64,000 nucleotides of DNA from Lumnitzera littorea (GCA_024138015.1 JAMXBB010000002.1:6799995-6863994), one strand, 5' to 3'; shown: positions 1-11,792, counted from the first letter of the stretch. Notes: generated by a model not told the origin, from the sequence alone. Numbers and translations are program-made.

Positions 1-165
1 TTTATCTTTTCTATATCATCATATAAACATAAAACTCTCTAGATAAAAATAAAACTATTTTACATACTTAATATTATAATATGGATGTATATTTTTGAAA
101 ATGTAAAATATTTTTATTTTTATCTAGAGAATTTTATTTTTATATTATGATATAGAAAAGATAAA
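1..165. repeat. Foldback (MITE-like) element
   Basis: Bases 1-64 and 102-165 are near-perfect inverted complements (ends tttatcttttctatat and its reverse complement) around a 37-base loop. The arms contain the same tctagataaaaat block in opposite orientation. No ORF is present. Long terminal inverted repeats with a short AT-rich centre fit a non-autonomous DNA transposon. The left arm begins at the window edge and may extend further, so no target duplication can be checked. Confidence 0.7.
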
Positions 166-918
166 ATTTAAGCCTTTTGTTTAATTCATCAATATAATTT
201 TTTGTCCACTCATAAAGCAAAATTACAAACCAAATAAGAGATAAAATTTTTTATCCAATCCTTTATCACAAAAATTACATAACTAAACACTATCTAAGCG
301 GATAAGATGGGTTTTCGGTATCTTTAGAAAAATATTATAATAATATAATACTTGAGATGGAAGTTACAAATCAAAGAAGTCGGAAAAACTACATTTAAAA
401 TATTATGATGAAAAAGTAAGATGGAAGTTTTCATATTATTATTAATTTCTTTTTATACTTTATGCACCCATATCATGTCTTTTTCGCTAGTCATCATTGA
501 AAAGACAAAATGGTTTGCATATATAACCATTAATTTTGATATATTGAATCATCGATCCTACCGTGTGATATACTAAAAAAGTCGTAGAAGAAGCATGTGC
601 CCGATTGAGTTGGAGATCTCCAGATCTACCTTTCCCCTTCTAAATCAAGACGACGTCCTCGTCTGTGTGTGGTGTCCGCAGATTTTTCACAACCTTGCCT
701 TCAGCAAGTGGACGGGTGTGCTTCGAAAGAGAGATGACGTGGCAGAAATACAATCATGTTGGGGTCACAACTGAACGAGCAATGAACATCTAGTGGCCCT
801 CTTCTTCTCAATGTCGCAGGAAACATTCTCAGTAGCATCCTTAAAACGAAGGGCTTTTAGATTTTTATGTAATAATCACGTTTTTCCCTTATAAAATAGT
901 AGCAAACATTGTATCCAC
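166..918. other. Unassigned AT-rich DNA
   Basis: No ORF or protein-like reading was recognised. Bases 600-780 are less AT-rich. The stretch may belong to the 5' part of the gypsy element that follows, but nothing shows this. Confidence 0.3.
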
Positions 919-1239
919 ATTAGATTCTATAATGGCTTCAAAGTTATCACATCGCCCTTGCATCTAAAGGCAAAGTTCTTAACTCCCATCGAAGTAGGAG
1001 TCTGTAAGTGTGATCAGAAACTCTCTAGAGAGCTTTATGTTAAGGTAGCCTAAATTAAGGATGTTTTTGCCTTAGAATTGGGTTCGTAAGAGAGGCCGAT
1101 TAAGAGAGGCATGATAGGGGAAAAGACAGATGAGGTGTAGATTGGCAATAGCCCTGACTAAACCTCTAAAGTTGAGGTAGAGACGCCTCTAGAAGTGAAA
1201 GAGGCCATTGTTGACCTCCTGTGGGCCAATTCTAACAAG

Positions 1240-2339
1240 TTCACTTGGTTAGCATCTAACATGCCTAGAATCTTCACCAACCTAACAACTTACAGCCTTA
1301 ACATTGATGGAAGCACTCGACCTATGAAGCAAAAGAAAATACATTTTGCCCTAGAAAGATAGGCTGCTATTGAAGAAAAAGTACAGAAATTGCTAAACGT
1401 AGACTTCGTACAAGAGGAAAAGTATTTAACGTGGCTAGCAAATGTGGTGCTAGTAAAAAAGAAGAATAGGAAATGGCATATGTATATCGACTATAATGAC
1501 TTTAATAAAGCTTGCCCTAAGGACTGCTTTCCTCTCTTGAGGATAGACCAACTAGTCGACTCTATGTCAGGACATGCTTTGCTTTGCTTCATGGACACCT
1601 TCTTAAGTTATAACTAGATGAAAATGGACCTGAAGACAAAGTCCATACCTCCTTCATCATTAACTTTGATACTTATTGCTATACTGTTATACCCTTGGCC
1701 TCAAGAATGCTAGGGCAATATACCAAATGATGGTGACCACCCTGTTCAAGTCCTAGCTCAGGCGTAACATAAAGATCTACGTTGACAACATAATTGTCAA
1801 AAGCAAGCATCCTACTAATCTCATGCCATTAACTACATCAAGAAATGTGTTAAGACTTGCAGGAAGCCTTCAATTGAATGAGGGAGCACAACATGAAGCT
1901 GAACCCTCAGAAGTGTGTCTTCGAGATCAACTCTAGCAAGTTCTTGGGTTTCATGGTAACCCAACATGACATAGAGGCCAATCTAGAGAAGATCAAAGCC
2001 ATTAGGGACATGAAGATTCCCTCCTCGATTAAAGAAGTTCAAAAGCTTACTGACATGGTAGTCGCACTAAGCAAATTCATCTTAAGGAGCGTAGATAGAC
2101 GTACAGAGTTCTTTAAAATCCTTAAAAATCCAAAGAGTTTTGAGTGGACTCTACAATGTAAAGCAGCCTTTAAGGAACTACAGGACTTCCTCAAGCATCC
2201 TCTAGTCCTCTTTAAGCTTGTTTTAAGGGAGGACCTATATTTATACCTAGCCATTAATGATCGGACACTCTTCTCCGTATTAGTTAGAGTAGAGGGGAGA
2301 GACTACAGGTTTATATACTATGCCAACCAAATCCTCTAA
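1240..2339 (+). pseudogene. Reverse transcriptase of the Tat-like element (broken)
   Basis: Fingers and palm are readable at 1390-1617: WLANVVLVKKKNRKW, a CPKDCFPLLRIDQLVD block and GHALLCFMDTF. The palm continues with stops, and the active-site box near 1770-1800 reads YVDN instead of the usual YVDD. The thumb and connection are open at 1878-2339 (MKLNPQKCVFEINSSKFLGF, then FEWTLQCKAAFKEL and the start of the RNase H side). Several stops stand where the family has Gln, for example 'R*AAI' near 1360 and after 'LSYN' at 1617, consistent with CAG to TAG decay. RT would copy element RNA to cDNA; this copy is dead. Confidence 0.85.
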
Positions 2340-2575
2340 GGGCCTGAGGTTAGGTACACCAAAGTGATTGCTTTAGCCATCATTATCTTTGTACATCGAC
2401 TCAGGCCTTACTTTCAACGTACCAGATAGTCATGTTGATAGATTAACCATTGCACACCTTACTACAAAAGCCTAACGTATTTAATTGGATGATGAAGTAC
2501 GTGATAGAGATGATTGTATACGGTATCCAATATCAACCATAAACGGCCTATAATGCACAAGGGCTGCCTGATTTT

Positions 2576-2851
2576 GTGGTAGAGTATACAGTAGAAGAGA
2601 AAGCACTACTCAAAGATGATAAGCTTGTATGGACTCTTTATGTCGATGGTTCATACACCTTAGGTGGTGGAGATGTAAGCCTAATGCTCATTGGACCACA
2701 TAAGGCTACTATTTGTCCTGCCCTCAAGTTTGAGTTCAACACGAGCAACAACGAATCTAAATACAATGCTTTAATTGCCAGTCTTAAGCTAGCCAAGGAG
2801 ATTAGCACTGATCACCTTCAAGTATTCTTGAACTCAATGCTTGTCGTCTAG
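2576..2851 (+). pseudogene. RNase H domain of the Tat-like element (broken)
   Basis: The reading WTLYVDGSYTLGGGDVSLML, then FEFNTSNNESKYNALIASL and LQVFLNSMLVV, follows the Ty3/gypsy RNase H pattern (VDGS, NNEAEY, DSxLVV). The first catalytic Asp (VDGS) and the Glu of NNES are retained. The third acidic residue, normally in SDSQLVV, is Asn here (LNSMLVV). An in-frame TAG follows at about 2851. It is a remnant of the same pol as the RT just upstream. Confidence 0.8.
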
Positions 2852-3499
2852 TAAGTCTAAAGTGAGTATGAAGCTAGGGACAACACCATGGCAAGGTACT
2901 TGGAGAAAGTAAGGAATCTCTTAATTGGGTCCCCTTCATGGAACATCACGAAGATCCTTTGAACTAAGAAATTGGCAGTAGATTGGCTGTCCAAGCTCAC
3001 CTCCACTAGTATACAAAGGCCTGAGGTAGAAGCTAGAAAATTTTCATAGAGTACTTGCTTGATAGGAGTATAACTCCAAGCATAGCTGAGGTCTTAAAGG
3101 ACATAATAACACCCATAGAGCCAAGGTAAATGGACCCCATCTGGAGTTATTCAGAGCAAGGCACACTCTTAGATGACAGGAAAGAGGCTAAGAAGCAGAT
3201 GTATCATGCCACCAACTATACCCTGATCAATAGAATCCTATATCAAATGAGAGTTAATCTTCTCCTACTTAAATGCCTTTGAGTAGATGAGAGGCTATAC
3301 GTCATAAAAGAGTTATATGCTAAAGTGTACAGCAACCACATTTAGTTGTAGGCCCTTTACATCTGAGCTCTTTAGCTTAGATACTATTACCTTACCATGA
3401 GGCAGGATACCAAGGACGTAGCTTACAAATACCCTTAGTACCAAACCTGTCCATGGCTATTTGCCCATGTCCCAACACTAATCTCTAGCCCTTGACTTA

Positions 3500-4137
3500 T
3501 CTATGGCTATTCGCCCAATAGAGCATCGATATTCTTGGCGGCGACATTCTTGGCGCTTTCCTTAAGGCCTTAAGAGGATGGCAGTTCATCATTGTAGCTG
3601 TCGACTACTTTATGAAGTGGGTCGAGGCCGAAGCTCAAGCTGAGGCCATAGCAAAAATCACTGAAAGGAGCATCGAGTCATTCATAGGAAACAACATCCT
3701 CTCTAGGTTTAAGGTTCTCTATGCCCTCATCATGTATAATAAGCAGCAATTCGATAACCCTAGGTTTAAGTAGTTCTACTCTAAGCATCATATCACACTA
3801 CACTTCACCTTAATCGTACATCCCCAGTCCAACAAACAGGTCGAGGCTACCAATTAAATTATCTTGGAGAGCTTCAAAAAGAAAGTCAATTAAGCTCAAG
3901 GAAGGTAGGTAAATGAGTTGCCTAATATTTTGTAAGGATATAGGACTACCCATCACACTTTTACAAGCAAGACCCCATTCTGCCTAGCCTTCAACTTAGA
4001 GCTAGTCCTTCCTATTAAGCTGGAACTTCCTAACATCAAGATTAAGTCCTTCAACACCATCTTAAACCAATCCGTGCTATTGTTCAGTGTAGATACTATT
4101 GAAGATATCAAATATCTCGTTGTAGCTTAATTCGTTG
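3500..4137 (+). pseudogene. Integrase of the Tat-like element (broken, cut at its 3' end)
   Basis: The integrase core reads RWQFIIVAVDYFMKWVEAEA (about 3570-3635), HPQSNKQVEATN (about 3815-3855) and the region ending SVDTIEDIKYLVVA. The first catalytic Asp (VDYF) and the Glu (QVEATN) are visible. The middle Asp box, usually SDNGxQF, reads YNKQQF, so the catalytic Asp is lost. Stops occur throughout. The coding similarity ends exactly where the LTR at 4138 starts. Confidence 0.8.
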
Positions 4138-5104
4138 TGATAGGAATTAGTCCATGGCGATCCTCAGGCTGAGGTTGACCTATCAGAAGCTAAAGCCAGC
4201 TTATTCTAACTCAAGGTTAACCTACTCTTATCAAGGCTGGAATAATAACTGAAGGACGAAAGGAGGAAAAGGAACCATTCGGTATTAGGTTTACCATCTA
4301 TTGAGATGGCAAGAGACTAAACGGCTAAGAAATTAAGGCTAAAGAATAGCTCGGCATAGCACAAGAAAGCTACAGCTAAGCAATCTATGAGTGCAGTAAC
4401 TGTGAGCTGACCTCACTAGGAGTTCGACTAAGTATAATAAACTTCTAAATATCCCACCCTAACTTAAACATCCAATTGCTAACTGGCCTTTACTTAGGTT
4501 CAATCCTACAGTTTGCTCAGATGACTACATGACAACCTTTTCTGTTAAACGCATAGTTGTGTATACTTTGTAAATATTTTCCTTAATTCATTTATATGCC
4601 TTTCTTTAGGGTTTAAGGGCCTTATATATTATTTACACTTTTGCTACTAAGGTTTTAGAATTTACTATAAATAACAACTTTTGTAATTAGCCAAGGATAT
4701 TAAGACAATATACAGACAAAGATCACACTTAAACATTCCTCTTTAAGCAAGGATATTCTTAAAGCTCTTCAAGCTTGCATTTCAGATTATTGAGTGCCGA
4801 TTAACTCTTTAATCTTTCTTGTGTTCTTATCAATCTTAACCTTAAGATTGTGGTGAACCCTTCATTTGAGCGAGTTAGTGAGTTACATCTAACCTCTTAT
4901 TTGAAATCCGATTAACATTTAGTGTTTGTAAGTTGTATCGGACCCTAATTTGAGCTCAGTCCTTGATTGTGTTTGTATCTTAGTGTATGATATCCATACA
5001 CATTTGTAATCCAAACCCTATTCCACTTCCTATTCCTCATCCCACTTGAATGTCAAATACCTATTCGTGGTTCATGTTCATTGTGTGTTCGTGGATTCGC
5101 ATCA
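4138..5104 (+). repeat. 5' LTR of the gag-protease gypsy element
   Basis: It begins tgatagg and probably ends cgcatca just before the primer binding site, giving about 967 bases. The first 510 or so bases match the copy at 7308-7776. A TATA-like ctataaataa lies at about 4665-4674. The 3' boundary is inferred from the PBS position, as the other LTR is truncated. Confidence 0.7.
4666..4673 (+). promoter_or_regulatory. TATA box of the LTR
   Basis: The sequence tataaata lies in the middle of the 5' LTR, where the U3/R junction of plant LTR elements is expected. The match is by motif only. Confidence 0.4.
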
Positions 5105-5111
5105 GCTTTGC

Positions 5112-5123
5112 TAGTATTAGAGC
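5112..5123 (+). other. Decayed primer binding site (initiator tRNA-Met type)
   Basis: The bases tagtattagagc differ from the usual tggtatcagagc by one G-to-A and one C-to-T change. The site lies 7 bases after the inferred LTR end and upstream of gag. Confidence 0.6.
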
Positions 5124-5486
5124 TTTAGGGAGATATGTATGTTAATGTTCTTCATAGTTTGATTAGTGGTTTGAACATTTCTGTTAATCATTGTTCTGTA
5201 GTATAGTACGTTGTTCGTGTTCTTAGTAGTCATGGTATTGTACTATTTGCACTGGGTTATTGAGTCAAGTAGCAGTAATTTTAGTAGTTGATTTTAGTTG
5301 TTGTAGTGTTTATCAGTCGTGGGTAACTGTAGAAATTGAGTAACAGTAATTTATGGGTTATTGTTAGTTGTATTTTGTTGCAATAGTATTTGTGAAATTG
5401 TCTTAGTAATGGTTTTAACTTAAGTACAGTTGATTGTGTTATATGTTTATTAAATTTTCTCTCTAGAATTTATCGTACGAACCACA

Positions 5487-6720
5487 ATGTTTGAAGATAG
5501 TGTCAATAACAATGTTGATAGTCCTCGTAGAAGTTTGAGGTGACATGTTGATAACTTAGAATATTGGATTCAGAATCTCATTGATTCTATCAAGGAACTT
5601 ATTGATTTAGTCAGAGGCCATAAACATGTTAGTTGAGGTAAAGTAAATCGAGTAGAAGTGGCTCTAACAAGCTTGATAATGATGAATGACACTTGAGAAC
5701 CAAGTTAAGGAGAAGTGAAAATCGACCTAAGCTGAGGAAAAGCAATGATAGGAGTATTGACTTCAAAGAGAACCAAGGAGCTCCAAGAACAGAGCCGAGG
5801 CTGAGAAGAGATGTGGTCGAGCATAGCTCCAATAGAAGTGGCTGATTTAAAGTTAATCGAGTAGCTCGGAATATAAGGGATGAACCTTGAGTACAAAGCT
5901 GATGACTTAACAACATCAAACTTAAGCTGCCTACCTTCAATGGTGGTAGCCAACTTAAAGAGTTCTTTGATTAGGTTCCCTGAATAGAGAAGCTATTTGA
6001 GGGTTATGAGTATGATGATAGAACTAAGGTCAAGCTAGACTCATTATCCCTTATTGAGTTTGCTAATCTTTGGTGAGAAAAATTAGTCACCAAGTGAGAT
6101 GCTGAAAGAGAAGAGCCAATCAAAACTTGAAGGCTTATGAAGTGTTTGATGAATCAGTGCTTTGTGCTGACTTACTTCAAACAAGAGATGCTTAATGCTT
6201 TCCAACACTTGAAGTAAGGTTGAAACACTATTAAAGAAATATTTGTAAGAGTTTAAGACCTTGATAACAAGATGTGAGATTGTCGAGCCCTAGGACCGTA
6301 CTATTGCTAGATTGCTGAGTGGACTTCGAGATGACATTGCTGATGTAGTCGAACTACAGCCATTTAACTTATTGGATAAGCTTATCAATTTGGCATTAAG
6401 GGTAAAGAGACAGAGGAGGAGGCATAAGAAGCTAACTATCTGACCTTAACAAGGCAACCCTAAGCTTGAGATGTATGAAGAGAATAAAAAGCTCAAGAAG
6501 AAGATGGAGAAAGGAGAGCCTAACCAACTTGACCAAGCTAAGACTAAGAAAGTAGAGAAGGGGAAAGTGCCAACACCAAAGCCCGAGAAGTTAAGTGCTT
6601 CAAATGTTTAGGTTGTAGACATATTGCCTCCCAGTATCCAAATAAGAAGGTTATGATTTTGAAAGGCAAAGGACCTAACGCTCAAGTAGAGAGCTAAAGT
6701 GATAAGATCTCTAAGAGTGA
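5487..6720 (+). pseudogene. Gag of the gypsy element (broken), with zinc knuckle
   Basis: A likely start is the ATG at 5487 (MFEDSVNNNVD). Gag capsid-type sequence follows with many stops: KLPTFNGGS near 5930 and a VKLDSLSLIEFANLW stretch near 6030. The charged linker at 6480-6590 leads to a CCHC knuckle at 6596-6637 reading CFKCLGCRHIASQY, where the final Cys is Tyr (TGC to TAC). In intact elements Gag forms the virus-like particle and the knuckle binds RNA. The stops rule out function. Confidence 0.75.
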
Positions 6721-6799
6721 GGGAGCAATTAACATCTATCTTGAGGTGGGAGAACCCTTAGCCCTAATAAACAGATGAATTGACATTAAAGAAGACCTA

Positions 6800-7260
6800 A
6801 GTCAAAGGGACAACTTGTTCCAAATCCGATGTTTGGTGAATGGGAAGACTTATTCCCTGGTTGTTGATGGAGGTAGTTATACCAACATTGTTTTTGCTAA
6901 GCTAATGGAGAAGGTGAGATTGTTGACCTACCTGCATCCGTAACCTTATAGACTGAAGTGATTTAATGATAAGCGTATGGTCCATGTACATAAGAAAGCT
7001 TGGATACCATTCAAGGCTAGACAATATGAGGATGAGGTTGACTTTGAGATAGTGCCTATGAATGCCACAAATTTTCTTCTTGGCCAATCTTAGGAATACG
7101 ACTAAAGAATGATCCATGACGGCTTACTAAACACCTACACTGTTTAGAAGGATGGGAAGAGCTATTGTTTGATCCCCATGAATGTTGAAGAGATCAAAAT
7201 AGCTCGACGCCTATGGAAAAGAGAAAGGGAAAGAGGAGCCTATTTGACATCCAGGCTCGC
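6800..7260 (+). pseudogene. Retroelement aspartic protease (broken)
   Basis: The frame reads RDNLFQIRCLVNGKTYSLVV, then the active-site box VDGGSYTN (about 6860-6885), VHVHKKAWIPF, VDFEIVPMNATNFLLG and RMIHDGLLNTYTV. This is the protease found with IDGGSCTN boxes in many plant Ty3/gypsy elements. The catalytic Asp is retained. Stops in 'HP*P*R' and after LLGQS break it. It should be followed by RT but runs into the 3' LTR at 7308 instead. Confidence 0.8.
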
Positions 7261-7307
7261 ATTCATAATCTAAAGTCAAGGATGACTCCTTTTCATCCTC
7301 ACGGTGA

Positions 7308-7776
7308 TGATAGGAATTAGTCTACGATGATCCCCAAGCTAAGGCCGACCTGCTCTTACTGAGGCTGGATTGATAATCAAAGGATGAAAGGAGGAAAAGG
7401 AACCATTTGGCATTAGGCTTGTTGTCTACCAAGATGGCAAGAGACCAAATGGCCAAGGCCTCAAGGCTAAAGAACAACTCAACATAGCACGGGAAAGCTA
7501 GTGTCAAGCAATCTACAAGTGCAACAATTATGGGTCGACCTCACTAGGAGCTTGGCCAAGCACAATAAGACTTCTAAAAATCCCACCCCAGTTTGAACAT
7601 TCGACTGCTAACCAACCCTACTCGGGTTCGATCCCACAATTAGCTTGAATGACTACATGACGACCCTTTTTGATAAACGTATAGTTTTGTATACTTTGTA
7701 AATATTTTCCTTATTTCATTTGTAGGCTTTTCTTTAGAGTTTAAGGGCCTTAAATATTATTTACACTTTTGTCATT
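7308..7776 (+). repeat. 3' LTR (truncated) of the gag-protease gypsy element
   Basis: It begins tgataggaattagtc like the copy at 4138. Both copies carry the stretch from aaggaggaaaaggaacca to ttatttacacttttg. The match is lost at about 7776, so the R/U5 part is missing and Ogre-like LTR sequence follows. Confidence 0.75.
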
Positions 7777-7796
7777 AGGGTAAATAATATTCAAAG

Positions 7797-9740
7797 TATG
7801 CAAAACCAATCTCTCTCTCTAGCACACCACCGATAACATACATATGTAGGGGGGGATCTCTCTCTCTTTCGGCTTGACATCTCTCACTCTCTCGCACATC
7901 GACATACAAACAACAGCAACAACACACATACAGTGGACTTACTTTAACTCAAAAATTCACTACCGAACTATAACTAAAAAAAGACCCTGAAGTCTAATCT
8001 GATCTCCTACGCTTAACAGCTTCCTTATGCCTCACACACGATTGCCTTATCCTCATACGCACGAACAACCACTTGACCCTCATCCTCTCTACACTAAGCC
8101 CCTTAGCCACAGTCCACTCCATCCACGCCCCAACATTGACGCAATTCAAACACGCTAGCTTCATTCCCAATCTCTACTAACCCAATCTCATATATGGACC
8201 ATCTCCTTTTCACAACAATATACCCATCTCCATAAAGACAGTCACATCGACCCAAAAACTGATCTTTGCATATTGCTCATGATGGTGTAACCACTTAGCC
8301 ATATGCCATAACCCCATCCTTGTATAACTCAACGACAGCAAACAACCTATCCTCTAAACGTACTCTACAACACCCACATGTACACACTCGCATTACTCCC
8401 ATACGCGACCTTTAACCTTGACCACAATAGTTACCACACAAGCATCACCCATCACCGCTATTGGCTGTTCTTCACTAACTACCACCTAAACCGCTGTAGA
8501 AACCCTAAGCGTTGAACCTAACCCCCCTAAACCCAGTTAGAAACATAGAAAAGTTTGCTTTCCCACTCAATTTGGTGGCTAAGTCAAATTGAAACAACCT
8601 CTCTAAGCCGCTGCATGCGACTTAGTAACCTGACTTGGTTTGAACTGACTCGACCTGACCAACCTGAATTATGCCTCTACTCCGAGTCTATTGCACGGAC
8701 CCACATCTTTCCCCTCTAGTCTAGCCTTTACATGACCCACATCTATCCCCTCTAGTCCAGCCTTCACATGCTGTTCGATTTATTTATTTTGTTCGATTAG
8801 TGTTTTTTTTTTAGTGAAATATGTAATTGTAAATTAAAGTAAAAAAAAATATCTAAACAAAAAAAGAAAGCAAAAAAAAAGAGAAAAAGAAGAAAAGAAA
8901 AGAAAGAAAAAGAGAAGAAAAAAAAGAATTATCTAATTTTATTTTTATTTATTTTCACATTTTAACAAAAAAAAAAAATAAAATAAAATAAAGAAAAATA
9001 TTTTATCACTTAGAAAACCCTATTTTCTAAATAAATAAAATAGAATAAACCCTTTTTTTCCAAAATTAGGACATTTTAAGAACTTTCCAATAATAAACTC
9101 TTGATTTAGGACCCTTTTAAGAAATTTTTTTAAATACATTGAATCGAGTAAGAAAGTAAATCCAGCCTTTTTTTTTTCAAAACTAAAATCAATTCAACTT
9201 GTTAAAGTTTTTGTAGAATGAACTACCGAAGCCTGATCCTGAATAGCATGTATGTAACCACTCATACGATACGTATGAGAAGACTTAAAATATGGAAAGT
9301 TCTATTTTTTTACATCTTTGTAAATATTTGTGTAAATTAGTTAATTTAGTCACATGTGATATAATTAATTGTTTAGAAATTGAAAAAGGGTATTATTGAA
9401 AAGCAAGATTAACTTTGAAAAGTTATAAAGCGATACCCGCTTAGGGTTTAATAGGATGACCCCCAAATATAAATCTCTCGTTTTAGAAAACCATTTTATA
9501 AAATGGGTTTTATCATTAGACCGGTAGCTAAATTATAGCTAATCTACTCAATTGGTTATAACTTAACTCTTTTTCTTGACTTTAATTGGGTGATAACTCC
9601 GAAAAATTTTTAAAATACAAAAAACGGTTTTCTTTATACCTTAGTCAAGAGTCAATATTAAATGAGTAGGGTTTAATATTGATCAGTTTAAAGAAGACTA
9701 ATTTATATAAAACCGAGAGGAAAAAACCAGGCTCAACACA
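7797..9740 (+). repeat. 3' part of an Ogre-like LTR
   Basis: From the ctctctctct-rich stretch near 7805 to the end aaaccaggctcaacaca at 9740, the order of blocks follows the LTR at 23229-25874: CT-rich leader, C-rich section, poly-purine stretch (8840-9000), 'ttaggacattttaagaa' block (9065), gaactac block (9218), and gggtttaatattga with an aaccaggct end. The U3 part and the TG start are missing. The two may be the flanking LTRs of one very disrupted element or independent relatives; the eye alignment shows strong divergence. Confidence 0.6.
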
Positions 9741-10158
9741 TGGTACTATACAATAAGAATGACAGCATTAGCAGCGAAAAGAAGACTTAGAAAAACATTA
9801 CATAAGAAAGTGACTTAGAGTGACAAAGACGTACCTGATAATTTATTGAAGTGACTCGGCAATTCGAGAGGGTCATTGAATTAGCACCTTAATGCCATCT
9901 TTAGGATGCTCCAGTCAGCAAGGGGTGAAAGACCCCATCAAGGCCTCTAAGCTGAAAGCCTACTAGTGCAACATTATGTTATTGCCCTAGATACCCCACT
10001 AGGGCCTAAAGATCTTCCCCTTATATTGCCTAGCAACCGATCAGAGCTATCCTCATAAAGGTAAGGGTTCTTAGACTCGTACAGAACCCCCTTACAAGAG
10101 TTTAGAACAATCTTCTCCCTCCAATGCCTCTCTAAGGCTTCACCTTGGCCCTTCCCAT
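9741..10158. other. Unassigned DNA after the LTR end
   Basis: The first bases, tggtactatacaa, could be a badly decayed primer site (compare tggtaactctattgggg at 34547), but the match is weak. No coding reading was recognised. Confidence 0.25.
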
Positions 10159-11792
10159 TTAGTTCTTTGTGAGATAAGAATGACTAAATGGGAGCCGTTC
10201 TGACAACGGTTTGCTGGGTAGCACCAGTAACTTAGTCCTTTTTAAGTTCGTCACCTCCTTCCTCCCCTCTTTAGGGATCTTCCTCTTCTGGCTTGTTAGT
10301 CCCCTAATAGTGCTGGTCTTAGGCATCTTCACTTTATCCTTAGAGTGAGAAGGGAGCACTATTAGCTTCAACTCGTCAGCAACAACCTCATCACCTATGT
10401 TAATAGGCTTAGATATGGGAACATTTTTAGTTGTAAAGGAGACTATACTCAAAGGTTTGGTAATTACGAACCCCTCGAAAATTCCATTGATGGAGTCCCC
10501 TAAGGAAGAGTAAGTGATTCCATCTTGCGAGTCTCCCTCGCCCTTGATATAGGTCCTACAACCTTACTCTTGGGGTAGGCTTAGCTAGTTTTTCCCTACC
10601 CTAATATCCCCTCAATAACTCTAGCCTTAAAGGACATCGCAAATCCTAAGCCTTATCTAGCCTCTTACCTGTAAAGAAATGGACAAACGATATTAACATA
10701 CAATAAGTATACGACAACTATTCGCAAACTCTACCATGGCCATCACAAGCATAGAGGACCCCCTATTCCTTAGAAACATCATGGATGAAGTGTAGCTTTA
10801 AGTAAGCCCATGCTAGCACAACGAAAAGGATAACTTATGTCGAGGACAGACTTCTAGCTTTCGGCCATTTCTTCATGATAGCCTACTCCATACTTAAGAA
10901 TAGCTCCGAGATTGACAATTTGAAGTAACTTTGCACGGTTTCTTTGGTGTTGATTTCTCTATCATGTCGCAGAGTCATGAAGGCCTCAATCTCCTATAGG
11001 CCTCGGCATCATTCTGGCCAAGCTTCCTCTATGCTCTAGTTTGGACCAATAGAGTCTACTAAGTCTAGAAGTTGGCCATCTGGGTAACTCTATCATTACA
11101 AACTTGTCTTGTCAATTCTTTATAGACAAGTCTAAGCCCCCAAACAATTTCTTACTTATACGATTCTGGAGTTAAGTTCATTCGTTCTAAGACTTCCATA
11201 AATAGAAGTGGTTGAAGAGCTTGGGTGTAGCCCTAACCACTAAGTATTCGCATAAGGATTTGAATGCCTTTAACAACCTCCACCCATTAGGAGGTATCTG
11301 ACCTAGGCAACATCAATGATAATTGAATAACTTCCTCTCAAATTCTATAAAGGGTAAGTGCATCCCATGTTGTAGAGACTCTTCATGAACCGCAAACTAC
11401 CTCCTTAAAAGCAAAGCTACCCTTTCATTAGGTTGTGCCAGCCATACAACTAAGCTAGGGAGTTCACTGATGATAAAGTTCTCTAGAACCTAATTCACAA
11501 TGATCACCTTGCTCTTGCTCACCTAGCCATTTATCTTCTTGCTAACCTCGGGCCTATCGTTGACGTCGATAGCATCCAGTAAGTGATCACATAAGTATGT
11601 GCCTTGAGGAATGGCCCTTATCAACACTATACTATCAAGCACTTCTTGTCGCCTTCTTGTCTCCTTATCTAATTGTGCTAGTGAGGATGATGCTTCTTTG
11701 TCCCTTCTTGAAGGGACAGTAGCACTCCTCATAACTTCGGAGTCCGAGAATGTTATGTTACACTCACCAAAGTTTGCTCCTAAGTTTGACAT
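10159..11792 (-). pseudogene. 'Putative gypsy type transposon' (PF04195-like) gene, broken
   Basis: The reverse strand opens with MSNLGANFGECNITFSDSEV at 11792 and runs to a stop near 11523. With stops and shifts the reading goes on as ENFIISELPSLVVWLAQP, HEESLQHGMHLPFIEFERKL, PPNGWRLLKAFKSLCEYLVV and LFNHFYLWKS. This resembles the plant family named 'putative gypsy type transposon' (PxxfEFxxxLl, PNxWRxLxgFxxLC, FxxFYxlk). A lysine-rich tail (10452-10159, ...KRKIPKEGRKEV...) forms the C-terminus. The protein's role is unknown; such genes are carried by plant retroelements. It lies antisense to the Ogre-like LTR on its left. Confidence 0.6.

Larger units (their letters stand above)
919..4137 (+). 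mobile_element. Truncated Ty3/gypsy retrotransposon (Tat-like), pol region
   Basis: A decayed pol reads left to right through the segment before reverse transcriptase (near 930-1060, VITSPLHLKAKF-like), RT (about 1240-2340), RNase H (2576-2851) and integrase (about 3530-4137). RT signatures such as WLANVVLVKKK and NKACPKDCFPL are typical of Tat-lineage plant Ty3/gypsy elements. Frameshifts and many stops break the frame, so it cannot be active. No LTR of this element is seen. Integrase-like coding runs up to 4137, where another element's LTR begins, so it was probably cut by that insertion. Confidence 0.85.
4138..7776 (+). mobile_element. Ty3/gypsy LTR element with gag and protease, pol deleted
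   Basis: A direct repeat starting tgataggaattagtc occurs at 4138 and at 7308, framing a tRNA-Met type primer site, gag, a zinc knuckle and an aspartic protease. No RT, RNase H or integrase lies between protease and 3' LTR, so the pol region was lost or the element is non-autonomous. The 3' LTR copy aligns for only about 470 bases and then gives way to unrelated DNA, so it is truncated. The 5' LTR begins directly after the integrase of the preceding element. Confidence 0.8.

Noticed and set aside
5629..5953. Reverse-strand ORFs rich in Leu/Ser
   Set aside because: They are antisense to the decayed gag and have no family features.
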